The translations under genes and the position numbers were made by a program. The notes beneath the pieces were generated by a model. The model saw only the letters and a list, made by a program, of their open reading frames with translations. It was not told where the DNA came from and did not search any database. A DNA stretch of 57,101 nucleotides, from the NCBI GenBank assembly GCA_036266995.1, contig DATAWX010000003.1, positions 1 to 57,101 of the forward strand. The letters run 5' to 3'. Below, one piece after another: positions 50,855-57,101 of this stretch. This DNA comes from GCA-003244245 sp036266995. Its GTDB lineage: Bacteria; Actinomycetota; Actinomycetes; Mycobacteriales; Pseudonocardiaceae. The stretch's first letter is position 1. Every line of letters starts with the position of its first letter.

Positions 50855-50991
50855 CCGGGAACCGGCCGACGGGGTCGGAACACGGGCATATGATCTACCT
50901 CCATACCCTGTTGGATCAGCTATTCCTCCAAGGCACGCTGCGATTGTGCGCGGGACTTCGCCGAAGACGTGGGTGCGTACGCGCTGTCGCC

Positions 50992-51393
50992 ATGAGCGCC
51001 TCCGCCACGGATCGAGTGCTCGCCACCGCAGGCGTTCGGTTCGCCTACCTGTTCGGCTCCCGTGTGACCGGGCGACACCGCCCTAGCAGCGACGCCGATG
51101 TCGCAATCATGCCCGGAGAGCCGCTGGATCTGCTTGCGGAGGCGGATCTGGCCGACCGGTTGGCTCAGGCTCTGCGGGTGCCCACGGTCGACCTCGTCGA
51201 CCTGCGGCGTGCGCCGCTGCGGGTGCGCGGACGGGTGTTGGCGGAGGGCCGGCTGTTGTACAGCGCAGACGAGCCTGGTCGGGTCGCCTTCGAAGTCCGT
51301 ACCCGGAGCGAATACTTCGATATTCTCCCCACTCAGCGAGCGCATCGCGATGAATTCCTGCGCCGGGTGGCGGCGAAGGGCCTGAATGGTTGA
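50992..51393 (+). CDS. MNT-type nucleotidyltransferase antitoxin
   Basis: A 133-aa minimal nucleotidyltransferase. The active-site motif FGSRVTGRHRPSSDADVAIM has G-S-x10-D-x-D intact. RVPTVDLVDLRRAPLRVRGR supplies the third acidic residue. In MNT/HEPN modules this protein inactivates the HEPN toxin by adding AMP to it. ATG 50992 is the first start giving the family length. It overlaps the HEPN gene by eight bases. Confidence 0.9.
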   Translation: MSASATDRVLATAGVRFAYLFGSRVTGRHRPSSDADVAIMPGEPLDLLAEADLADRLAQALRVPTVDLVDLRRAPLRVRGRVLAEGRLLYSADEPGRVAFEVRTRSEYFDILPTQRAHRDEFLRRVAAKGLNG

Positions 51394-51834
51394 TCTCGAC
51401 CGAATTCACCAGCGCTTGGAGCTGCTCGCCGGCTACCTGCGCGAGCTGCGGCGCCTCCGGGACCTACCGATCGCCGAATACCTGCGCCACGAAGTGTACG
51501 CCGGCCGTTACCTCGTCCAAGTCGCGGCGCAGACCTGCATTGATCTGGACAACCACATCATCGCCTCTGAAGGCTGGCGGGCCCCGCGTGACTTCGGCGA
51601 CAGCTTCACCATCCTCGCTGAGCACGGCGTCATCGACGACGTGCTGGCCGGGAGGCTTCGTGGCCTCGCTGGGTTGCGGAATCGACTCGTGTACGTCTAC
51701 GACGAGATCGACGCCTGTCGGCGTTGCCCACTCTGCGCGAGTTTCCCTACTTCGCCAACTACGAGCAGCTGACCCGCCTGGAACACCCGAAGCGTCGCAG
51801 CCGGACTCCCGATCGCGATGCTGAGGAGCTCTGA
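51386..51834 (+). pseudogene. hepT: HEPN (HepT-like) toxin, motif changed and frameshifted
   Basis: The frame from 51386 encodes a HepT-like helical protein (RIHQRLELLAGYLRELRRLR, VQVAAQTCIDLDNHIIASEG, FGDSFTILAEHGVIDD). The catalytic R-N-x3-H of the HEPN fold reads RNRLVY, with Tyr for His. After YDEID the frame drifts to a Cys/Ser-rich tail ending at 51772, while one frame over the expected ending continues (RLSALPTLREFPYFANYEQL, to 51834). The toxin is probably non-functional; a sequencing slip could explain the shift but not the missing His. Confidence 0.75.
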
Positions 51835-51952
51835 GGTCAGCGCCAGAGCCGGCGGGTGAGGTGCACCAACGCAGCAGTCGCCCAACACCAGAAACAGTGC
51901 TGAGCGACCTGTCCCGAAGCGGCCGGAAATCCGACCCCGCTATGTCATCGAA

Positions 51953-53200
51953 TCATGCATGCGAAAGCAACCAGTGGGGCCCCTCGGGGGTATCGCGCAC
52001 CTCGATTCCCGCTGCGGTAAGCCGATTCCGTAGGGTGTCGGCGAGTGTCCACGAACCTTGATCGCGAGCCTGTTCCCGCAGCTCGAGGAGCGCATCGACG
52101 AAGGGCGCGACGATGTCCCGTGGATCCCGCGCCCCCAGCACGGCGAGCTCAGCCAACCGCGTCACCATCCGCCGCAGTATCGCCCGGGGTCCCTCGGTGC
52201 CGTCCATCTCTTCGGTGTCAGCCGACCAGTCGACGATCGCCTGCTCCAGTTCGAGCACGGCCGTGACGGCAGCGTTCACATCACGGGCCCGCAGCGCGCT
52301 GTCGAAGACATGCTCCAGCCTTTCGGCTTCCGCGCGTAGCGAGGGTGTCGGGCAAGTCGCCTCAGCGGTGGCCGGCTGTGTGTTCGACGAGCGACGTGTC
52401 GACCCGCCACCTGCGGCGATAGCCCTAAGCTCATCGATCGCCACGGTGGTACCCGACTCGAATACCGTGGTCACCGCCTGCCGGCGGACCCTGACCGTGG
52501 CCCGACCCAGCACCGTCACGGTGTCCGCATCGAGGTCGAACAGGGCGGCGGTGTGTTCATCCACCCCGACAGTGATGGTGTTGGCGTCCAACATCGACTC
52601 CATCAGCCGCAGCCGCTGCTCGCCGAGGTAGCAGAACCGGGTGTCGTGGGTGCCGCCCTCGGCGTTGTCGTAGTGCGGGATCACCGCCGCGCGCAGGCCG
52701 ACCTTGGCCATCAGGTCCAGGCCCGGCGCCCAGTACGGGGTTGCACCAACCTTGTAGATCTCGTACACCGGCACCGTCGCGACTCCCAGGGTCGCCGCCG
52801 CTGCGCTGGAGAACGCCACGCAGCCGCCGTGGGTGAGCTTGTCGACCAGGACATCCCGCAGTCGACTGCGCTCCCAGACCCCGAGCGCGTAGGTCGGGCT
52901 ACCCGGACCGGCGAAAACATAATCGGCGTCGTCGATCCGCACCAATGCCTGCTCGCGGCGCAGCACGTCGTCCGCGGTACGCCACGATGCGAGGTCGAGG
53001 GAAATCTGCAGGTTCCGAAAGTAGCTGACCGTGCGAAGGGAGATCTCGTCAGCGTTTTCCTGGAAGCCGTAGGGACTGTCGAGCAGCACCGCGTCGACGG
53101 GTGGAGCGCCGAGACGCTCGATTAGCAGGCGATGCACCCGCGCCATCGTCGGTGCGGTCTCTCCGGATCCCATGATGGCAAGCAGCCGAGGACGGGGCAT
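51953..53200 (-). CDS. Peptidase S51-like / class I GAT-like protein fused to a CysRS-like C-terminal domain
   Basis: A 415-aa fusion. Residues 1-250 look like a peptidase S51/cyanophycinase relative (RLLAIMGSGETAPTMARVHR, LLDSPYGFQENADEISLRTV, YVFAGPGSPTYALGVWERSR), with GCVAFSSAAAATLGV where the nucleophile Ser elbow belongs. Residues 285-415 match the helical C terminus of cysteinyl-tRNA synthetase and MshC (SALRARDVNAAVTAVLELEQ, LLELREQARDQGSWTLADTL, RNRLTAAGIEVRDTPEGPHW). No synthetase catalytic domain is present. Start could be GTG 53215. Function unknown. Confidence 0.8.
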   Translation of the reverse strand: MPRPRLLAIMGSGETAPTMARVHRLLIERLGAPPVDAVLLDSPYGFQENADEISLRTVSYFRNLQISLDLASWRTADDVLRREQALVRIDDADYVFAGPGSPTYALGVWERSRLRDVLVDKLTHGGCVAFSSAAAATLGVATVPVYEIYKVGATPYWAPGLDLMAKVGLRAAVIPHYDNAEGGTHDTRFCYLGEQRLRLMESMLDANTITVGVDEHTAALFDLDADTVTVLGRATVRVRRQAVTTVFESGTTVAIDELRAIAAGGGSTRRSSNTQPATAEATCPTPSLRAEAERLEHVFDSALRARDVNAAVTAVLELEQAIVDWSADTEEMDGTEGPRAILRRMVTRLAELAVLGARDPRDIVAPFVDALLELREQARDQGSWTLADTLRNRLTAAGIEVRDTPEGPHWLLSHA

Positions 53201-53234
53201 CACGAAAGAGATCACCCCTTACCTGCATCCCAGC

Positions 53235-53723
53235 TCAGAAGCTGACGAGCTGACCAGCCACATCGGGGCTGTGGGCCACCACAGCGTGCCACAGTTGGGG
53301 GTGCGAATCGACCGCTGCTGCTACCGCGGGGTTGGTGCGGGCCACCAGTGACAGATGCCGCAGCGCATGGGCCAGGACGTGTTCGACCGCGATCTCCGGT
53401 GGGGTGGGAGCGGCGGCGTCCGCGGAGGACAGGACGGTGGCGTCAGCCGGGACCGCACGCACGGTGTCGTCGGTAGGGGCCGGGTCTGGCAGGGCTGCGT
53501 AGGTGAGGATCAGCCCGTCCGGGATAGGTCGCCATGATGTCGAGTGCACGACTGTCGCGGTGGGCACGGTGGCGCCCAGACCCGCGAGTTCGCGGGCCCG
53601 AGCATCCGGCCGCCATCCCGTCAGCAGGCTCCCGTGGGCCACCCGCCATCTCAGGTCGCCGTCTGAGACTGACAGCAGCAACACTTCAATCTGAACCTGG
53701 TGCACCGCACCCCCTATCGCCAT
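53235..53723 (-). CDS. Conserved hypothetical protein, NUDIX-like region
   Basis: A 162-aa protein. The middle (VHSTSWRPIPDGLILTYAAL, then PDPAPTDD) and the end (HVLAHALRHLSLVARTNPAV, SHPQLWHAVVAHSPDVAGQL) are conserved-looking blocks I associate with actinobacterial proteins of unknown role; the first half resembles a NUDIX strand pattern without a visible Nudix box (GX5EX7REUXEEXGU). It lies 34 bases downstream of no partner and is followed by the S51-like gene 34 bases away on the same strand, so they may be cotranscribed. Confidence 0.6.
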   Translation of the reverse strand: MAIGGAVHQVQIEVLLLSVSDGDLRWRVAHGSLLTGWRPDARARELAGLGATVPTATVVHSTSWRPIPDGLILTYAALPDPAPTDDTVRAVPADATVLSSADAAAPTPPEIAVEHVLAHALRHLSLVARTNPAVAAAVDSHPQLWHAVVAHSPDVAGQLVSF

Positions 53724-53849
53724 CTAATTGCAACCGCGATGCTAGGGCAAGTCTCCTGCGCCAATCGGTCGGGGCGCGCCCCGGGTGTTCATCCCGTGGG
53801 GGGCGGCGCGTTACTCTCGGCTGAGCTGGTCAACATCGAAGCGGGGAAC

Positions 53850-54812
53850 ATGGACCTCCCACCTCTGACCTGGCAGACCGCCGTGACGACCTGGACGTCG
53901 GCGCCTATTGCCGATGTACTGAGCGCGCTCGCCGTGATCGGTTACCTGACCGCCGTTTTCCGCCGTACCCGGGCGGCCGGCACCCGCTGGTCGCCGTGGG
54001 CAACGGCGTCCTGGCTGGCCGGCGTGGCGGTGTTGCTGGTCTCGGTGCACAGCAGCATCGAGGCGTACGGACACGCGCTGCTGTGGGTGCACATGATCCA
54101 GCATCTGTTGTTGATCATGGTGGTGCCGATATTGCTGATCTGGGGGCACCCGGTCCAGCTGATCTGGGGTCGCCCTCCGCGCGGCCGCCTGGCGCGATTG
54201 CTGACCTTCCCCGTCCTGACCGTGGGCTTGTACACCGCGGTGCTGGTGCTCACGCATCTCACCGGCTTCCCGGAAGCGATGTCCACCCAGCCGCTCGTGC
54301 ACCACGGAGAGCAGATCCTGTACCTGGTCAGCGGTTATCTGCTGTTCTGGCCGTTGGCCGGCTCGGAGGCCAGCCCTTGGCCGGTGCCGCACATCGTCCG
54401 GTTCGCCCTGCTCGGATTGGCGATGGGAGCAGACACGCTGGTGGGTGTGGCGCTGATGCTCACCGGTTACCCGCTGGCTCCCAGCACCGCGATGATGCGG
54501 CCAGGCTGGGGCCCTTCCCTGCTGGCGGACCAGAACCTGGCTGGGGCCATCATGTGGGTCGGTGGCGACGTTCTGATGATGCTGCTGATGCTCGCTGTCG
54601 TCGCACAATGGAGCGCTACCGGCTCCCGCGCTCGGCTCGGCGACTGGCTGGAATCGGCCCGTCGCCAGGCCCTGGCCGGGGTCGGCTCAGCATCCCGCAG
54701 TGACGACAACACAACCGTCGGGGTCAGTTCCGACGTCGATGACGATGAAGAGGCGCGGCAGGCCTACAACCGCATGCTCGCTGCCCTGCACAGGCGCTCA
54801 CCTCCGAGCTAA
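53850..54812 (+). CDS. ctaG: CtaG-type cytochrome c oxidase assembly protein
   Basis: A 320-aa, seven-helix CtaG (caa3-type) protein: LLWVHMIQHLLLIMVVPILL with the conserved His pair, LVHHGEQILYLVSGYLLFWP, GADTLVGVALMLTGYPLAPS, GWGPSLLADQNLAGAIMWVG and GDVLMMLLMLAVVAQW. It should support copper-centre assembly of cytochrome oxidase in the membrane. The C-terminal 50 residues are an acidic cytoplasmic tail. ATG 53850 gives the family N terminus; the frame upstream overlaps the divergent gene. It is the second CtaG domain in the window. Confidence 0.88.
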   Translation: MDLPPLTWQTAVTTWTSAPIADVLSALAVIGYLTAVFRRTRAAGTRWSPWATASWLAGVAVLLVSVHSSIEAYGHALLWVHMIQHLLLIMVVPILLIWGHPVQLIWGRPPRGRLARLLTFPVLTVGLYTAVLVLTHLTGFPEAMSTQPLVHHGEQILYLVSGYLLFWPLAGSEASPWPVPHIVRFALLGLAMGADTLVGVALMLTGYPLAPSTAMMRPGWGPSLLADQNLAGAIMWVGGDVLMMLLMLAVVAQWSATGSRARLGDWLESARRQALAGVGSASRSDDNTTVGVSSDVDDDEEARQAYNRMLAALHRRSPPS

Positions 54813-54858
54813 CACGGCGGGGAGAAACTTCGGCGAGCAGTGTGCCGTTACCGCCACG

Positions 54859-55620
54859 TTAGCAGCGGAGTGGGTTGTGTAGTGGGGTGCGGGCGGGGTC
54901 GATGATGGTGGGTGGGGTGAATTCGACGTGGCCGTGGTGGATGAGGATTTCCCAGCAGGTGTGATGCACATGCCGATGATGCGCTTGGCACATTCCGGCT
55001 GGTCGATCGCAGCTCGGAAACGCACAGCCGCGGTCTCGGGCGACCAGGGCTCGGCGGATGGATAGTGGCACGGTGCGCAGGGCCCGGCCGACGTCGAGGG
55101 GTTCGGATTTCCCACCCAGCACCACGGGAATGGCTTTCGCGTCACACGCCCACCGTCGGGTCTGCGCCGCGCTGATCTGCGTCCCGAAGTCCAACGTCGC
55201 GACCCCGAGCCCGGTGCGCACCGCCTCCCAGTCAATGGTCACGGTCAAGTGCGGGGGCTCGCCAGCGGTGCTGGGCAGTCCTGGGCAGCGCGAGCCAGCC
55301 CACCAAACTTCGAGCAGGGCGTCGGCGTTGCGTTGCCCGGCGGTGCGCGGATCAGGATGCCCGCAAGAGCGGGTCGGGGTACGGCGAGTTGTTCGATCAA
55401 CGACCGGACCGCGGCACGGTGGTCGGGTTCGAGGTAGCCCTCCACCCCAAGTCGCCCATCGCGGCGGTCCCACAACCGCAACTCCCCCGCCGCCGGATCG
55501 GGTTGGGGCTCGTCGCGGGATGGCCGACCGTCCGGGTCGAGACACCCGAGGATCCGCAGGCCGATCTTATGCATCGGCGTCGCGATCTTCGGCGCTGACC
55601 GAGGCAGGGATCGCGGTCAT
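54859..55620 (-). pseudogene. DUF222/HNH endonuclease (13E12-type) remnant
   Basis: Read on the minus strand, the DUF222 part starts in one frame (GELRLWDRRDGRLGVEGYLE, PDHRAAVRSLIEQLAVPRP). It then continues in another (DPRTAGQRNADALLEVWW, HLTVTIDWEAVRTGLGVATL, RRWACDAKAIPVVLGGKSEP, RRALVARDRGCAFPSCDRPA). The HNH core is damaged: CQAHHRHVHHTCWEILIHHG lacks the N-x-x-x-LC-xx-H segment. Such genes are repeated, mobile-like elements in actinobacterial genomes. At least two frameshifts and one deletion. Confidence 0.85.
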
Positions 55621-55810
55621 CGCCTCAGTCAAGCGTCGTTCATGTACCACGAGGTGACCTGGTACGAGGCGCGCAGACAGCAATCCTCGTGCCCATCACT
55701 GCACTGTCGTGGCTGAACGCTCTGCTCTGCCGTGTCCTTGGAGGGGTGCTCGCTTGCTGGCAACAAGCGGCGGTCCCCGGGGGCTCTACCCCACACCGCA
55801 GGGTAGAGGG

Positions 55811-55847
55811 GGCCCGCTACCCGGGTAGACCCCCCGGGTAGCGGGCC
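55811..55847. repeat. Perfect 15-bp hairpin in a cluster of GGGTAGA motifs
   Basis: GGCCCGCTACCCGGG and its exact complement flank a 7-base loop. Around it, GGGTAGA or GGTAGCGGG occurs five times between 55800 and 55875, in both orientations. No gene is seen in 55650-56640. Confidence 0.75.
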
Positions 55848-56024
55848 GTGACCTGCACGGTAGCGGGGGTAGACCCCTTGGTCGGCGCTGCCCTCCGACC
55901 CCGCTACGGCGCTCTGAGGACGAGGTGCGCGGCGCTGTCCACGGTGACGGAGCGAGGTCCGGCGCTGAGCGGATGCGCTCCGCGACGAACCATTCCGGCT
56001 GGCTCACGGTCACAGAAAGTTACA

Positions 56025-56101
56025 GGGACCCACTCAGGGACCCACTCAGGGAGGCAGGCAGGGAGGCAGGCAGGCAGGGAGGCAGGCAGGGAGGCAGGGA
56101 G
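56025..56101. repeat. 12-bp G-rich tandem repeats
   Basis: GGGACCCACTCA occurs twice in tandem, then GGGAGGCAGGCA units follow (12, 16, 12 and 8 bp). The G-tracts on the plus strand could form quadruplexes. A partial complement (GGGTCCC, TTGCCTCC) follows at 56114-56134. Confidence 0.85.
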
Positions 56102-56403
56102 TTCTCCCTATCTGGGTCCCTAACCTTGCCTCCCCGCCCTGAGCTGCTCATACATCGGCCAGGGAGGCAGCTCCCTCTGCTTCCCGATGCCCCCGAAAAC
56201 CCCGATTTCCGGGCGAGACGACACCACGGCGCGCCTCCCTCCCTTCCTGTTCGACCGTCTGGTCGATCACCCTGAGTAACTAATGGCTGATGGGCGGTGG
56301 CGAGAAGCGGCATTCCGCCGACGTCCTCCGCAGTCGACAGCGGAGTCGACGTCACGAGACGGACTCTCAACGGGCATCGTGCCGCCGCACGACACGCAAT
56401 ACG

Positions 56404-56552
56404 CTCCAGAATCCGGGGCCGTTACCGGCCGATCTGGAGTGAGGCAGACGTTGAGGCACTAGCACCCTGCTGAGGCACGTGCCTCACCCCCGCAGGCGGG
56501 CACCTGCCCTAGCCCTGAGCTGCCACGAGGCAGACAACCTCGGCGAGGCAGA
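56404..56552. repeat. Palindrome followed by iterated GAGGCA motifs
   Basis: CTCCAGA (56405) pairs with TCTGGAG about 30 bases on. GAGGCA then occurs at 56441, 56453, 56472, 56527 and 56545, three times as GAGGCAGAC, plus an inverted TGCCTCA at 56480. The pattern is reminiscent of iterons or recombinase sites; nothing ties it to a known origin. Confidence 0.45.
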
Positions 56553-56640
56553 CCTGGCACCTACCCGCCGAATACGGTCGGTTCAGCGGGCCGGGCAGGG
56601 GTGCCCGCACCTGCCTCGTTCAGACCAACCGGCGGGCGGT

Positions 56641-56955
56641 TTAGTGGAGTGATCCCGCCTCGATGAGCTGGTCGAGGATGTTGTGGGGTTCGTCCAGCCA
56701 GACCCGTTGGCATGTTTCGGTGACGGTGAGTCCTAGTCGCTGCCATCCGGGTTGGTCATGTTTGAGCCACAATTGATGCGCTTGCTCGACCATGTGCCAG
56801 AGCGGGGTGTGGCCGCCCTCCCAGACGACGTGTGGCCGCTCGTGTGTAGTTGCGGGTGCGATGTCGGCCCAGGAACCGTCCGGCGCCTCTAGGAACATGT
56901 CTGCTGGGTGTCCACTGGTGTCCAGTGTGCGGCCGTAGGTGATACCGGGTGGCAT
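56641..56955 (-). CDS. Stand-alone C-terminal domain of a RiPP-type PIMT methyltransferase
   Basis: A 104-aa protein. Its second half aligns without gaps to the tail of the methyltransferase at 40882-42033: TPLWHMVEQAHQLWLKHDQP, RLGLTV and QRVWLDEP against RRLWDEVEVAYQWWVSEGRP, RFGISV and QSVWLDDP, 17 identities over 41 positions by eye. The first half (TYGRTLDTSGHPADMFLEAP, DGSWADIAP) also matches the extension preceding that tail. No SAM-binding domain is encoded. It may be a remnant, or a free recognition domain. Confidence 0.7.
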   Translation of the reverse strand: MPPGITYGRTLDTSGHPADMFLEAPDGSWADIAPATTHERPHVVWEGGHTPLWHMVEQAHQLWLKHDQPGWQRLGLTVTETCQRVWLDEPHNILDQLIEAGSLH

Positions 56956-56965
56956 GGTCAGTGTG

Positions 56966-57100
56966 TCAGCCGCCGCTGAGGATGACGACGTAGTGCCGGT
57001 TCGGCGCCGTTGAGCGTGCGGATCGAGTCTGGGCTGGGCGAGTCGTGTTGACCTTGTTGGTCGGCGCCGCCACCGTGCCGAGGTCGTTGTAGGCCACGGC
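56966..57100 (-). pseudogene. Partial gene cut by the window end, apparent frame changes
   Basis: On the minus strand an open frame runs in from the window edge (AVAYNDLGTVAAPTNKVNT) and stops at 56966 after HYVVILSGG. Between these two pieces the G/C-rich third positions switch to another frame (DSPSPDSIRTLNGAEP) and back, so two small indels or errors are likely. It ends 11 bases before the PIMT-tail gene on the same strand. Family not recognised. Confidence 0.3.
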
Positions 57101-57101
57101 C

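Noticed and set aside
56025..56101. CRISPR-like array
   Set aside because: The repeats are contiguous 8-16 bp G-rich units without spacers; they are simple tandem repeats, and no cas genes are present.

Overview
The window is a high-G+C actinobacterial chromosome segment. Third codon positions are almost always G or C, GTG starts are common, and several proteins are typical of Actinobacteria: SigC-type and ECF41-type sigma factors, XRE-DUF5753 regulators, an Rpf-type transglycosylase and DUF222/HNH remnants. A Pseudonocardiaceae-like host is the best guess; this rests on protein style, not on a marker gene.

Layout. 0-8.4 kb is an accessory zone with several decayed genes (an ATPase/regulator tail, a FAD monooxygenase, a truncated oxidoreductase beside an ECF41 sigma factor). 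It also holds PadR, GNAT and two PNPOx-fold proteins and two families of long intergenic palindromes. 8.5-15.2 kb encodes exported or surface-related proteins: a phosphodiesterase, a DUF4232 lipoprotein, an Hsp70-beta-propeller fusion and a Tat-exported heme peroxidase. 15.4-25.8 kb holds a ZIP transporter behind a tandem operator, a membrane protein/epimerase/YncE-lipoprotein group, and small metabolic genes (PEP mutase-like, VOC, YggT, pirin, P450). 25.9-30.5 kb holds an archaeal-type valyl-tRNA synthetase, a Na+/H+ antiporter and a deleted ABC exporter.

30.6-51 kb is dominated by metal genes: a CopD-CtaG fusion, two CopA ATPases around a small metallothionein, YcnI, a zinc-finger/four-helix-bundle fusion, SigC, CbiM under a cobalamin riboswitch, a NiCoT nickel permease, a Nur-like operator, a dead iron/manganese superoxide dismutase, and HypA/HypB. 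Inserted in it (38.5-42.0 kb) is the most interesting locus. An XRE-DUF5753 regulator, a DUF6879 protein and a duplicated small protein diverge from a 76-aa protein, an unannotated 40-aa Asp-rich peptide with a perfect Shine-Dalgarno, and a stand-alone isoaspartyl-methyltransferase-like enzyme. There is no ATP-grasp, lanthionine or lasso enzyme nearby, so the cassette matches the logic of imiditide RiPPs, in which the methyltransferase alone turns an Asp into an aspartimide. A second small gene at 56.6 kb carries only the C-terminal domain of that methyltransferase type.

51-57.1 kb has a MNT/HEPN pair with a damaged toxin, a peptidase-S51-like protein fused to a CysRS-like tail, another CtaG, a broken HNH endonuclease and about 1 kb of hairpins and G-rich repeats. 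Coordinates of starts are my choices from reading frame and Shine-Dalgarno inspection; no homology search could be run.
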